From Strigamia acuminata (Eukaryota; Arthropoda; Chilopoda; Geophilomorpha; Linotaeniidae): a DNA stretch of 64,000 nucleotides. The DNA lies in NCBI GenBank assembly GCA_949358305.1, contig OX442315.1:37102427-37166426 (forward strand). Reading direction: 5' to 3'. The notes below the pieces were generated by a model. That model did no database searches and was not told where the DNA came from. It worked only from the letters and a program-made list of their open reading frames with translations. This document shows, in pieces, positions 48,801 through 53,375 of this stretch. Each line of letters begins with the position of its first letter. Position 1 is the first letter of the stretch. A program made the translations under genes and the position numbers.

Positions 48801-51800
48801 TGGCATCTTCATCCGAAGCGCTGACCCGCCCAACATCGCAGGCTCGCTCGATATCGGAGCTAAATTTGCCAAGTTACCGGAAGCAGCGAAGAGAACACGT
48901 ATTTCGAGATATGGAAGCTGCCGCCTTGGGGACTAACATCATGCCAAAGTCGAAGCTGATGTTCTGCCCATTGTGCGCAGGATGCGGATGGTTGTCGTCC
49001 TTGTTATCCGGCATTCACGCCGTAGTCTGCGTGAACTGTCACGGTGGTAAACGCGTTGCCATATCCAGCATGTGGAATGAAGAAATTCTTCCATTTATCG
49101 TCAAGGGGCTAAGTACGCCGACAGCACGCAATTGGGCGATGTGTCGCGAATGTGGCCTCATCCACCAGGGCCCGGAGCAGGCTATTTATGTAGACCCGGC
49201 ACAAATGTCCAGCACCTCGACTCCACGAGGAGGATTTACGGAGCCACAACGCGAGCCGGAAACTCCCACCCCTGCGATTGATGGAACTCCGGTTGTCTCG
49301 GCGGAAAACCTCCCAACGAACGAACCAACGTCAGTTACTGCGTCTGATTCTCCGCCGGTTGCAGCCGATTCTGGTCCGCAAGCCGCCGCTTCTCCAGAGG
49401 GAACTTCGGCTAACAACATGATCGTAGCGACTATTCCGCTCCCCGAAGTAAACAACGCTGCTGAACCGGTTATTTTACTGGTCCACCCATATATGCCGAG
49501 ACCAGACATGTCACTCACGGAACAAACGAAGGCAGAAGTGGAACATTATTTCCCAATTTTATTGGAAGCAGCTAAACGTATTAGTGTGTCGATTTCAAAC
49601 GACCGAATTCCAGATTTGAGCGTGCCACTGGCCGTGATCCAATGGATTTTTCATCCATCCCGGCCGGAATCTTTTCAAACTCGCTCTTTTATTTGGTGTA
49701 AGATTTTACAGCAGGTCTCAGCAGCAGCACACCCGTTGATTCGTGAGGGATGGCACTCTGGCTTACCCGACCATCACTTGGTTTTCTCCGAGCCAACCAG
49801 CGCTAACACCATTCCGTTAGGAGGGCCTGATCCCCTGGAAGTATTCACCGAAGAACAACACAGAATGCTCCTAAATCCACTGATCCATGACGTTGAGCCA
49901 GATGTAGTACCGGAATTGGTAGCTATTCAACTTAATTCTCCACCCGCAGCCGTCTCGGAAGTTGTTACATCCATGGAAGGATTTATTGAGGATGAAGAGT
50001 TGGACTAGAAAAGCGTCAACGATGTCGAGATCCGTTACTTTCCCGATATCTTCCCCTTTTAGGCAAGACCAGAAGTAACGAGTCCATTTTCTCCATCTCC
50101 ATTTCTTGACCCGAGATGAAATCAAGAGTTAGTCAGGTTCAGGTGTATTTTATGCCGTTTTTGTGAATAATTCAAAGATCTTTAATAGTTAATTTAACAA
50201 TTCTGTTAAAATTTGATTACGAGTCAATGTGAGTTTGTTTATATGAATACTAATTTTAATACTTGAATTTTAACGTGTAAAGTGTTATTTTGCAAATCAT
50301 TATATTTCCAGTGAGAAGTTAAGTTTTGTGAAAATAATTGTTAAATTTTATTAATCATTTGTTTGGTACAAGAGTTTGATGTTAGTTTAAGTTATCGCCT
50401 TTTCTTGATGCAGTTGTAAGTCCACCTGTAAAGAGAGATGGAAGTTATTATTGATAATTGAAAGTTTTATAACCCTAATAAATATTTTTTTGAAGCATTT
50501 GATTAAGAAATACTCTTTATTTATACTATTAAGATATAAAATAAAGGTTTTTACTTACCAAGGATTACAGCTCGAGTCCCCTAGATGACAGTGTGGTCTT
50601 GATCCTCAAGATATTCGGAATAAATAGTATGTTAATACAGGTATTAACATATATTTAAGGGGGACTTGTGACGGTTACACTGTCATGCACTTTGTTAGTA
50701 TAGGACGATTACTTCACCAATAGATGGCGCTGATGCGTTTTAGCGGTAAATTCAAATTTCGACAATTTTTGAGTGAATAAAATATAAATTACTATTTATA
50801 TTTTATTCCACTGCAACTTTAGACACTTTTAAATACTTTTGGATGTTCAAATGCTAGTTGATTTATTTGTCACATAATTCTATTGAATTATGTGCAAACT
50901 CTACACCTGGTGAAGTCACCCCCCATCACCCACTGTGAGTTGGACTCCTTTTGGATTATAGTCAAAGGGACTTAATCCAAAATGTGTCCTGCGTATCCAG
51001 TTCCTGTTTTGGACCTAGTAGAAGACTATGTCCTGAGTATCCACTTCCTATGACCTAGGATTGGATGGATTTGACTGCCCAGTGATCCCATTGGATCACT
51101 GAACAGCTATTCTCCTCACCGAGTATATATCCCCCTGCAAAACGGATATAGCTCGCTCTTGTTCTGTTTTTGTTTGATACTGATATTACTTGAGCACATA
51201 TTATACTTCTCTGCGTTCCGACAATCCGTTGTAGAAATACTTTGTATTTAGTGTAAGTATCTAGAGTGGGTAGAAGACTCACAGACACACTGCCCGCCTC
51301 TTCATGCCAACATTCCGTTGTAGAAATGTTGTAACTAGAGTGAGTAATTCACAGACACATTTAAGTGTAGTATCTAGAGTGGGGTACAACCCACAGACGC
51401 ACTCCCTCCAGCTTCATGCCAACATTCCGTTGTAGAGTGCAGAATCTAGAGTGGAGTAAAATTCACAGACGCATTGGTAATGTAGAATCTAGAGTGGAGT
51501 ATTTATATTTCACAGACGCATTATCAGAGTAATCGACGCGGAGTAATTTCCCGGTTACTCTCCCGCCAGCCAGGACCGAGTGGAGTAATTTCCCGGCGAT
51601 GGATAACCTTTCCTGCGAGATATTTCGATTCAATTCGTTATTGGTTTGACGGAACATTTAAGTCTAACTTAGATGTTGATTGCACTCGGGGCAAAAAATA
51701 GCTCGGCGCTATTTTAATATATTTTACTTATTTTCATAGTTTTAGTTAAGTTTGTGACTCTAAAATATCATGATTAATTCCATAGAATTAATATGAATAT

Positions 51801-53375
51801 TTATTCTCACATTGTTACATCTCGCGGTAATTATTGATTACAACAATTATCTGCGATGCGATGTGTGTGACGATACAGAAAAGTCAACCGCACCTCTCGG
51901 ATATAACCCACCCAGCCTAACCATTTACACGCCTTTTAGAACCAAACCCCGGACCATTTAGAAGCCAAAGCCATTCATAGATGACATCTTTTACGTCACA
52001 GCAATAAGACCGTTACAAATTCTTATTGCATGACTGAAGCCTTCAAATGATATTATTTCAGGGCTTTTGCCAAACAACTGTATAGTTTAACTTCTCGTCA
52101 TTTTAGCCACTTGTAGGCATAGTATTTATATAAGGTTCAAACCGGAATAAATGTTATATGTTTTGAGAAAACATCAGGTTTGCATATTTTACATTTTCAC
52201 ACAGATAGTTCACACTTTAGTTTAGCAATTGCTATCTCCAGAAGGTAATCGTCACAGATTTATTCTGACTTATCATTTTATTTCATGAGGCACAAAATGT
52301 TATGATGATAGAATTTTTTTATAACTTACAATACCGGTATTATACAAGTATGTATTAAAATTAAATGTATTATGAAATGCATTCCACAATACTATTTATT
52401 ACTTAATTTATCAAATATGAATAATGCATTGTCAAAATATATTTGTCACAATACATTTTAGAAATTATATTTTAAAGTACTATTGTTAGAGAATTGCAAA
52501 TGCATTGTCAGAATATATTTTTTCAATTGTATAAGGCGAGTCAGAAAAACCTGACGATTTTGAAAATGTAATTACCTTGTACCTAATTAAAATTTTTATT
52601 TGAAACTAAAAGCATTAAACAGAGTTTGAAATGCCATTTTTATGTCTGAAAAATTCTATTACTCAGATGCGTTTCTTTGCTCCGCACACGCATTCAATGA
52701 CGCGCCGTCTATTGGTTGAGGTATTGTTTCCCCACAACAATGACTACTCTAGTCGAAATGGTGGCTAAAAAATAAGTTGATAATAATCTTCCAGTCTCTC
52801 TGGCTCACAAGGAGAGCATCCGAGTTATATAATTTTCCAAACATAATGGAATTTCAAATTCTATAATGGTTTTAGCTTCAGGTAAAGAAAGTTATTAGTT
52901 ATAGAGTAATTACATTTTCAAAATCGTCAGGTTTCTCTGGCTCACCCGGTATTATAAAATGCATTATTTAAATTTTACCAAAAGCAGTATCGGTATATAC
53001 AAATTTTCCAAATGGAAAACAACAACTTGATATCTTATTGGTAGAATATCACTAGTGTAAGTATTAAGTTGTTTTGGAACAATTATTTTTGAACTCAACA
53101 AAAATATGTGTTGATAATATCAATACTAGTATAAGAAAACTGTAATAACTTATTTACCTTGTAGCATTTCTGCTGCTTTTATCCCTCGTCATTGTGGTGA
53201 TGATGATGACATTTCCAATGACTCCCACGAGAAATGTGAGGGCATGAGTTATCATGATGGGTACAAAATGCGGGTTAATAAACCATGGTTTGAGCATATC
53301 TTCAGGATTATCCATTGAAATGCATGCTCCCATTCCTATTGGATCGGAAATATTACACGTGTTGACCTCGTCCAT
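18860..53375 (-). CDS. Rhodopsin-family (class A) peptide-type GPCR, complete, 467 aa
   Basis: Plasma-membrane receptor coupling a ligand, probably a neuropeptide, to G proteins. Coding exons 53158-53375, 21810-21995, 20966-21089, 19764-19990, 19555-19708 and 18860-19354 join in phase to 468 codons including the stop. N-glycosylation site NIS at residue 8; TM1 with GNV; TM2 SLAVADLLLL; TM3 starting after AICKL and ending LER-Y (ERY in place of DRY); TM4 near RRALILVWIVALILS; ECL2 Cys in FYCWDG; TM5 ending FCYSRVIKELW; Ser-rich third loop (exon 5); TM6 LICWGP near residue 320; TM7 NPIIY near 360. A CSCCCC cluster suggests palmitoylation. Motif style resembles TRH, GHS and neuromedin-U type receptors, but the ligand cannot be told. 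Intron 1 (21996-53157) holds two LTR retrotransposons. Confidence 0.88.
20277..20407. repeat. GC-rich TTCGAGGGCGGC repeat fragment
   Basis: Three copies of ATTCGAGGGCG(G/A)C within 20307-20395, preceded by a hairpin AATAACCGCG/CCGCGGTTATT. It lies in an intron of the GPCR gene and is GC-rich against an AT-rich background, so it is probably the end of a DNA transposon. Boundaries are uncertain. Confidence 0.45.
22249..22668. mobile_element. Pogo/Tc1-type miniature element (about 420 bp)
   Basis: Near-perfect inverted ends: TATAGTAGAGCATCGATTAT at 22249 and its complement ATAATCGATGCTCTACTATA ending at 22668. TA at the borders suits a TA-targeting (pogo/Tc1) element. The interior is non-coding and includes a tandem repeat (about 22392-22510) of AAAATGCATTAAAAACCGAC and AAAAATGGAT blocks. 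It ends 39 bp before the first LTR retrotransposon. Confidence 0.75.
22708..24297 (+). repeat. 5' LTR of copy 1 (1,590 bp)
   Basis: Begins TGTGACGG and ends CGTCACA, a 7-bp terminal inverted repeat. Near its 3' end lie a TATA-like TATTTATATAAGG (24164-24176) and AATAAA (24187-24192), the likely core promoter and poly(A) signal. The hairpin AGTGATCC/GGATCACT lies at 23122-23141. Five TCTAGAGTGG...CACAGAC repeats and three CCGTTGTAGA repeats occupy 23260-23560. ORFs inside it are chance. Confidence 0.95.
22758..22772 (+). promoter_or_regulatory. CTCF-like motif in the LTR
   Basis: CCAATAGATGGCGCT matches the bilaterian CTCF core (CCASYAGRKGGCRSY) at 14 of 15 positions by eye. The same site recurs in the other three LTRs at 35172, 38303 and 50717. 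The match is to a remembered consensus; binding is not shown. Confidence 0.3.
24300..24317 (+). promoter_or_regulatory. Primer-binding site, tRNA-Gln-like (copy 1)
   Basis: TGGAGGTTCTACCGAGAT starts 2 nt after the LTR. Its complement ends in GGTAGAACCTCCA, as in glutamine tRNAs whose acceptor begins GGTTCTA or GGTTCCA. This primes minus-strand cDNA synthesis. Confidence 0.75.
24318..25175 (+). other. Retrotransposon leader before gag (copy 1)
   Basis: 858 bp, AT-rich. It contains a 97-codon ATG frame (24734-25027) with a hydrophobic start and three Cys near its end (CLCDQC). This frame is intact in both copies, but the copies are too similar for that to show selection. Probably untranslated leader with packaging signals; a small leader peptide is possible. 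Confidence 0.4.
25176..27224 (+). CDS. gag: Gag polyprotein of copy 1 (682 aa)
   Basis: Structural capsid and nucleocapsid polyprotein forming cytoplasmic virus-like particles. I start at the first ATG (25176); the open frame begins slightly earlier at a TTG. The N-terminus is RG-rich (MARRPVRVRGTRGNRGARRR). A long Asn/Ser/Pro/Arg-rich disordered part extends to about residue 340. A retrotransposon-gag helical domain follows at about 360-530, with RWFHKQRHTF and YSFLLRYTQEQGEVPPG. One CCHC knuckle sits near residue 594 (CFFCHEPGHFKREC). The stop TGA (27222) lies directly after an A AAA AAC slippery site, so Pol is made by -1 frameshifting. At 682 aa it is long for a gypsy Gag because of the disordered N-terminal half. 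Confidence 0.92.
   Translation: MARRPVRVRGTRGNRGARRRGGMCETPRGIVESDLESQGEENVPRDVSNPGSSRTDPLSVPHDLEVYCRHYQLEVTQFSSLCEAQQYTANNHHERNRVITPDVVVTNEQSVSIDRTGPRSPATYRYQQLPGWRMNVARDDNGQLNSSLSVQPLIQLPTSSWRSNSAERMGNSGQGNISAPISRNLPSATAVNNILPAPTGNLNDSFRVPQPRTNLSVQPRGRNENYQNFQSHTQSDGDFRNYRNSRSQGGRAPPRNQRFPGAPGDPRDSDPNSSSDESHAGGGGNYNNNFHRRNNSRSPPPPDRHQNFQGEPNPPPRDQGSRSTPNSNSASNLSDENVKQIIQGLVGQIRSPSNPSQNFGKGIEIPIFDGKQTEVARFLEIVKAVALGKGIPLDDMVHTAVPGRLLGHAQRWFHKQRHTFNSWRTFEASFLDCFDLVPLTRERRLLNVKQRADESLYSFLLRYTQEQGEVPPGDKTGRAQLFDNLTQESFTALCTQGMYGNFTVDDILQYVGANRSKFESSQLAAKLEYDNRENHPTPKLHEKSKIFPSKTSLRLTQTQDEVENEDESENDDSTDDGSMERLFAAQYEKTTGKCFFCHEPGHFKRECPALAKKLAGKSDSLNSNKRFNHSAPNPEFKRPKQNWVTSETLDSKFTDFQKNMVDLLIKHLPAATESVTPDETKN
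27215..27255 (+). promoter_or_regulatory. Programmed -1 ribosomal frameshift signal (copy 1)
   Basis: The heptamer A AAA AAC (27215-27221) is in the correct zero-frame register (ACA AAA AAC TGA). A 7-nt spacer follows, then an 8-bp stem GGGGGTTG (27229-27236) pairing with CAACCCCC (27248-27255) over an 11-nt loop. A -1 slip moves from the Gag frame into the Pol frame, which is open through this point. All textbook elements are present at textbook spacing. Confidence 0.88.
27218..31501 (+). CDS. pol: Pol polyprotein of copy 1 (PR-RT-RNaseH-IN)
   Basis: Expressed as a Gag-Pol fusion by -1 frameshift; the Pol frame has no usable ATG at its start. Numbering from 27266: aspartic protease DSGAT near residue 147; reverse transcriptase with LPFGLCNAPSSFQ and catalytic YLDD near 482; RNase H with LTDASHSGLGA near 630; integrase zinc domain H-x3-H...C-x2-C at about 952-1000 (GHPLTGH, CTHCQQ); integrase core Asp in SIDLMGP near 1023, Asp in SDNG near 1084 and Glu in NITERANRT. 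A GPY/F-like segment (RDGPWEI...GGGSYTL) lies near 1265, with a basic tail. RT-RH-IN order marks Ty3/gypsy. The last Asp and Glu are separated by 34 residues by my count, one fewer than usual. No chromodomain seen. Confidence 0.95.
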   Translation, partial: KLIQGVVQVAQPPLKELFPFSELSNDLFLRKDEFKLRHKPSHLTVPYVDDSKNKPPSLVISYEAVPVCRKTSSSTGGVDENLKVMTDQLENLSIFSGSWNAPKKPLVPKVFKLRKLLKLEKWNKKERKVLLGKLCNSKLINGGKDDPRMNVQIGGLDYNALMDSGATQCFIGVQLLSNTEIPVEFIQECPRGMRVCAVGIDHRPIGQVCLCVKWADKRRVTPMTFIILHKNVCGLILGHNFMRRTGINPNPRRAVFTCDDMPGWTAPYETTELNCCLASIKTLGLQGEGTPTSPDWAEKLVEGCNSSAEEKQLLVNVLVQLKNVFRDQLGCTKVAKHSIKFKPGATWKHQPYRMYNPAKKAIMTELVEELEADGLIEPATGPYISHPVIVAKPGGKYRLCIDYRWLNAITEVDAIQMPSIDLLIHHTNQAKYFTSIDLTKGYHQMEMEEEDKSKTAFYTPKGKFQFKRLPFGLCNAPSSFQHLMTTVLGDSLYKHALVYLDDIIIFSDTWENHLLHIKDVLEKLDAANLTINKDKSKFGRTSLRFLGHLISEGSLLPDPDKVSAVRNFPKPTCSKDIQRFVGLANFFRKFIPNIANIARPLTNIMHDQAKFVWDDPQTTAFETIKDILCDKDQALLHMPDMNKPFVILTDASHSGLGAVLCQDVELFCEKKQKLIMVPKAVAYASRVLHGAEVRYSTPELECLAVVWAIERFRPYIEYTTFTLESDAKALSWLMSTPEPSGRFGRWAVKIQCGAFKIIFRRGAMNQVADALSRAPLSALDTPDYDYIEPEEITHFYPTWNGNRCASLQVTETERKHFLTNVGLSLDFFSESYNPVRFHDSGEKGEEEGCTRENCRHIDVHNCNHENVHTALTDILKVVPPTRDEIIEAQLKDPACSKILVYLKGDEKLKNRVTDKHWLNAIRGYTLDEPEENKGVMLIYFAPTDEEELNDSGNGFKAVIPRSLVRRALFACHGHPLTGHAGMSKTLDRAKQMYFWPRMSKDTRNYVRSCTHCQQYKPSQHQKHRASYTPHNMTNPWETVSIDLMGPKPAGRSQLKWILVIIDNCTKWIEVFPLATASSECIVNKMSEVFHRWGYPKKIISDNGKQFVSTIFNDFCRKNHVDIAHISPYHAAANITERANRTLKMMLALYSDIHSHWPKYLNSFAFAMRTAKSEATNCSPMILNTGRIVPLPFDPRITKHAIKFDKENPEAYVYSILDVIRRAHSEMHRKIQSNYEKHDRLHKDKYYICQFAKGDLVWKATHILSNKDKGISAGFAEKRDGPWEITAVLGGGSYTLRKLSDNTKAKAINIQDLMPYIPSYPIEEWTLDQKVGTNESHPTPDWMAGQVINSPELINEPVSMETEDLVEEKEEETSQISSKEDETPQNSSKKRKRFPSPVRQSKRRPKPNTKYVTDFVQLVNCLKQVKLG
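31502..32808 (+). other. Structured spacer between pol and the third ORF (copy 1)
   Basis: 1.3 kb with no major frame; a 79-codon ORF (31619-31858) is probably chance. AATAAA lies 31 bp after the pol stop (31532-31537). Two strong hairpins stand close to the third ORF: 32627-32654 (GAATAATTATTAA/TTAATAATTATTC, 2-nt loop) and about 32730-32756 (TTAATTTAATTT with its complement). Just before the ORF, TTTTCTTGAAG resembles a splice acceptor. It may act as a leader for a subgenomic or spliced mRNA. Confidence 0.5.
32809..34464 (+). CDS. Third ORF of the retrotransposon (551 aa), Cys-rich, unknown function (copy 1)
   Basis: Intact frame in the position where env-like genes sit in some Ty3/gypsy elements. 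It has no signal peptide, no membrane helix and no furin-like site, so it does not look like Env. Residues 1-200 are charged and Arg/Ser-rich. A Cys/His cluster follows: C205-x2-C208-x2-C211, C226-x2-C229-H230 and C264-x2-C267-x3-H271, suggesting a zinc-binding module. Then come a Pro/Ser/Thr/Ala-rich linker (about 285-365), an ordered-looking domain (about 375-480, with HYFPILLEAAKRISVS and VIQWIFHPSRPESFQ) and an acidic end. A two-codon uORF (ATG CAA TGA, 32804) overlaps the start as AATGA. It could be a nucleic-acid-binding accessory protein; no family recognised. GC content is clearly higher than in the surrounding spacer. Confidence 0.85.
   Translation: MSRRGRASKRQYVHWDPEESEETDYRFVNPSSDPELVANWARDNPDLVPPRIRTAMGVSPTDSRPSRGRQASQRVVTYDAPNWDFSDDSSQYSRSASRRRRQDDFSQEEESVEEAPPPATSRQFARPRNPRDTASRGKTGKSKGPTKSTLASSSEALTRPTSQARSISELNLPSYRKQRREHVFRDMEAAALGTNIMPKSKLMFCPLCAGCGWLSSLLSGIHAVVCVNCHGGKRVAISSMWNEEILPFIVKGLSTPTARNWAMCRECGLIHQGPEQAIYVDPAQMSSTSTPRGGFTEPQREPETPTPAIDGTPVVSAENLPTNEPTSVTASDSPPVAADSGPQAAASPEGTSANNMIVATIPLPEVNNAAEPVILLVHPYMPRPDMSLTEQTKAEVEHYFPILLEAAKRISVSISNDRIPDLSVPLAVIQWIFHPSRPESFQTRSFIWCKILQQVSAAAHPLIREGWHSGLPDHHLVFSEPTSANTIPLGGPDPLEVFTEEQHRMLLNPLIHDVEPDVVPELVAIQLNSPPAAVSEVVTSMEGFIEDEELD
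34465..35121 (+). other. Tail between the third ORF and the 3' LTR (copy 1)
   Basis: About 650 bp of AT-rich non-coding sequence. It ends in the polypurine tract AAGGGGGA (35112-35119), 2 nt before the LTR, which would prime plus-strand DNA synthesis. Confidence 0.7.
35122..36711 (+). repeat. 3' LTR of copy 1 (1,590 bp)
   Basis: Matches the 5' LTR at 22708 at all sites I compared, including TTTAAAAACTAG, CTGTAGTGGACC and GATCTGGGAT, which distinguish copy 1 from copy 2. It is followed by the ATTT target duplication. Confidence 0.95.
36712..38252. other. Host intron segment between the two retrotransposons
   Basis: 1,541 bp of GPCR intron 1 sequence. It shows splice-like motifs (for example TTTGCAG near 36770 and CGGTAAGAAA near 37320) but no convincing exon. 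The 60-codon ORF at 37931-38113 has no recognisable content. I see no RNA gene. Confidence 0.5.
38253..39842 (+). repeat. 5' LTR of copy 2
   Basis: 1,590 bp, TGTGACG...CGTCACA ends, with the same internal repeats, hairpin, TATA-like and AATAAA elements as copy 1, and the copy-2-specific variants near 38430, 38593 and 38638. Confidence 0.95.
39845..39862 (+). promoter_or_regulatory. Primer-binding site, tRNA-Gln-like (copy 2)
   Basis: TGGAGGTTCTACCGAGAT, 2 nt after the LTR, identical to copy 1. Confidence 0.75.
40720..42768 (+). CDS. gag: Gag polyprotein of copy 2 (682 aa)
   Basis: The predicted protein is the same as copy 1 Gag over its whole length, with only silent base changes seen (for example near 41975-42030). 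Same first ATG, disordered Asn/Ser/Pro/Arg-rich N-terminal half, gag helical domain and single CCHC knuckle, and the same stop directly after the slippery heptamer. Silent-only change between independent insertions suggests that the source copies were under protein-level constraint until recently. Confidence 0.92.
   Translation: MARRPVRVRGTRGNRGARRRGGMCETPRGIVESDLESQGEENVPRDVSNPGSSRTDPLSVPHDLEVYCRHYQLEVTQFSSLCEAQQYTANNHHERNRVITPDVVVTNEQSVSIDRTGPRSPATYRYQQLPGWRMNVARDDNGQLNSSLSVQPLIQLPTSSWRSNSAERMGNSGQGNISAPISRNLPSATAVNNILPAPTGNLNDSFRVPQPRTNLSVQPRGRNENYQNFQSHTQSDGDFRNYRNSRSQGGRAPPRNQRFPGAPGDPRDSDPNSSSDESHAGGGGNYNNNFHRRNNSRSPPPPDRHQNFQGEPNPPPRDQGSRSTPNSNSASNLSDENVKQIIQGLVGQIRSPSNPSQNFGKGIEIPIFDGKQTEVARFLEIVKAVALGKGIPLDDMVHTAVPGRLLGHAQRWFHKQRHTFNSWRTFEASFLDCFDLVPLTRERRLLNVKQRADESLYSFLLRYTQEQGEVPPGDKTGRAQLFDNLTQESFTALCTQGMYGNFTVDDILQYVGANRSKFESSQLAAKLEYDNRENHPTPKLHEKSKIFPSKTSLRLTQTQDEVENEDESENDDSTDDGSMERLFAAQYEKTTGKCFFCHEPGHFKRECPALAKKLAGKSDSLNSNKRFNHSAPNPEFKRPKQNWVTSETLDSKFTDFQKNMVDLLIKHLPAATESVTPDETKN
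42759..42799 (+). promoter_or_regulatory. Programmed -1 frameshift signal (copy 2)
   Basis: Heptamer A AAA AAC at 42759-42765, 7-nt spacer, stem 42773-42780 with 42792-42799; unchanged from copy 1. Confidence 0.88.
42762..47045 (+). CDS. pol: Pol polyprotein of copy 2 (PR-RT-RNaseH-IN)
   Basis: Same domain order and catalytic motifs as copy 1. I see three residue differences, all in the C-terminal tail beyond the GPY/F-like segment: SPEL to SSEL, VSME to VSIE and QNSS to QNPS. The catalytic domains are unchanged. The frame is open to the same stop, so this copy also appears competent. The shifted Pol frame is open across the gag stop as in copy 1. Confidence 0.95.
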   Translation, partial: KLIQGVVQVAQPPLKELFPFSELSNDLFLRKDEFKLRHKPSHLTVPYVDDSKNKPPSLVISYEAVPVCRKTSSSTGGVDENLKVMTDQLENLSIFSGSWNAPKKPLVPKVFKLRKLLKLEKWNKKERKVLLGKLCNSKLINGGKDDPRMNVQIGGLDYNALMDSGATQCFIGVQLLSNTEIPVEFIQECPRGMRVCAVGIDHRPIGQVCLCVKWADKRRVTPMTFIILHKNVCGLILGHNFMRRTGINPNPRRAVFTCDDMPGWTAPYETTELNCCLASIKTLGLQGEGTPTSPDWAEKLVEGCNSSAEEKQLLVNVLVQLKNVFRDQLGCTKVAKHSIKFKPGATWKHQPYRMYNPAKKAIMTELVEELEADGLIEPATGPYISHPVIVAKPGGKYRLCIDYRWLNAITEVDAIQMPSIDLLIHHTNQAKYFTSIDLTKGYHQMEMEEEDKSKTAFYTPKGKFQFKRLPFGLCNAPSSFQHLMTTVLGDSLYKHALVYLDDIIIFSDTWENHLLHIKDVLEKLDAANLTINKDKSKFGRTSLRFLGHLISEGSLLPDPDKVSAVRNFPKPTCSKDIQRFVGLANFFRKFIPNIANIARPLTNIMHDQAKFVWDDPQTTAFETIKDILCDKDQALLHMPDMNKPFVILTDASHSGLGAVLCQDVELFCEKKQKLIMVPKAVAYASRVLHGAEVRYSTPELECLAVVWAIERFRPYIEYTTFTLESDAKALSWLMSTPEPSGRFGRWAVKIQCGAFKIIFRRGAMNQVADALSRAPLSALDTPDYDYIEPEEITHFYPTWNGNRCASLQVTETERKHFLTNVGLSLDFFSESYNPVRFHDSGEKGEEEGCTRENCRHIDVHNCNHENVHTALTDILKVVPPTRDEIIEAQLKDPACSKILVYLKGDEKLKNRVTDKHWLNAIRGYTLDEPEENKGVMLIYFAPTDEEELNDSGNGFKAVIPRSLVRRALFACHGHPLTGHAGMSKTLDRAKQMYFWPRMSKDTRNYVRSCTHCQQYKPSQHQKHRASYTPHNMTNPWETVSIDLMGPKPAGRSQLKWILVIIDNCTKWIEVFPLATASSECIVNKMSEVFHRWGYPKKIISDNGKQFVSTIFNDFCRKNHVDIAHISPYHAAANITERANRTLKMMLALYSDIHSHWPKYLNSFAFAMRTAKSEATNCSPMILNTGRIVPLPFDPRITKHAIKFDKENPEAYVYSILDVIRRAHSEMHRKIQSNYEKHDRLHKDKYYICQFAKGDLVWKATHILSNKDKGISAGFAEKRDGPWEITAVLGGGSYTLRKLSDNTKAKAINIQDLMPYIPSYPIEEWTLDQKVGTNESHPTPDWMAGQVINSSELINEPVSIETEDLVEEKEEETSQISSKEDETPQNPSKKRKRFPSPVRQSKRRPKPNTKYVTDFVQLVNCLKQVKLG
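47046..48352 (+). other. Structured spacer before the third ORF (copy 2)
   Basis: Equivalent to 31502-32808. It differs by compensating 1-bp length changes in T runs (near 47140 and 48030) and a few substitutions. Both hairpins and the overlapping two-codon uORF are retained. Confidence 0.5.
48353..50008 (+). CDS. Third ORF of the retrotransposon (551 aa), copy 2
   Basis: The same 551 residues as in copy 1; the nucleotide differences I noticed (near 48432 and 49360) are silent. The Cys/His cluster and the C-terminal ordered region are intact. Intact frames in two separately integrated copies show that the ORF is a genuine part of the family and not a captured passenger in one copy. Function unknown. 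Confidence 0.85.
   Translation: MSRRGRASKRQYVHWDPEESEETDYRFVNPSSDPELVANWARDNPDLVPPRIRTAMGVSPTDSRPSRGRQASQRVVTYDAPNWDFSDDSSQYSRSASRRRRQDDFSQEEESVEEAPPPATSRQFARPRNPRDTASRGKTGKSKGPTKSTLASSSEALTRPTSQARSISELNLPSYRKQRREHVFRDMEAAALGTNIMPKSKLMFCPLCAGCGWLSSLLSGIHAVVCVNCHGGKRVAISSMWNEEILPFIVKGLSTPTARNWAMCRECGLIHQGPEQAIYVDPAQMSSTSTPRGGFTEPQREPETPTPAIDGTPVVSAENLPTNEPTSVTASDSPPVAADSGPQAAASPEGTSANNMIVATIPLPEVNNAAEPVILLVHPYMPRPDMSLTEQTKAEVEHYFPILLEAAKRISVSISNDRIPDLSVPLAVIQWIFHPSRPESFQTRSFIWCKILQQVSAAAHPLIREGWHSGLPDHHLVFSEPTSANTIPLGGPDPLEVFTEEQHRMLLNPLIHDVEPDVVPELVAIQLNSPPAAVSEVVTSMEGFIEDEELD
50009..50666 (+). other. Tail and polypurine tract before the 3' LTR (copy 2)
   Basis: Non-coding AT-rich tail ending in AAGGGGGA (50657-50664) 2 nt before the LTR. 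Confidence 0.7.
50667..52256 (+). repeat. 3' LTR of copy 2
   Basis: Matches the copy 2 5' LTR, including its diagnostic variants, and is followed by the GATT target duplication. Confidence 0.95.
52534..52949. mobile_element. TA-flanked inverted-repeat element (about 416 bp)
   Basis: The left end GAGTCAGAAAAACCTGACGA and its right-hand complement share about 38 bp of near-perfect inverted repeat (52537-52576 versus 52907-52947), with TA on each side (52532-52533 and 52950-52951). No ORF. Likely a mariner/Tc1-type miniature element in GPCR intron 1. Confidence 0.75.

Larger units (their letters stand above)
38253..52256 (+). mobile_element. Ty3/gypsy LTR retrotransposon, copy 2 (14,004 bp, full length)
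   Basis: Same family, length and orientation as copy 1. LTRs at 38253-39842 and 50667-52256. The target duplication is 4 bp, GATT (38249-38252 and 52257-52260), different from that of copy 1. Its own LTRs agree with each other but differ from those of copy 1 at several sites (TTCAAATGCTAG, CTGTTTTGGACC, GACCTAGGAT). It therefore arrived by its own integration. All three frames are open. Confidence 0.95.

Noticed and set aside
22708-52256. Segmental or tandem duplication as the origin of the two 14-kb copies
   Set aside because: Different 4-bp target duplications, and LTR variants paired within rather than across copies, show separate insertions.
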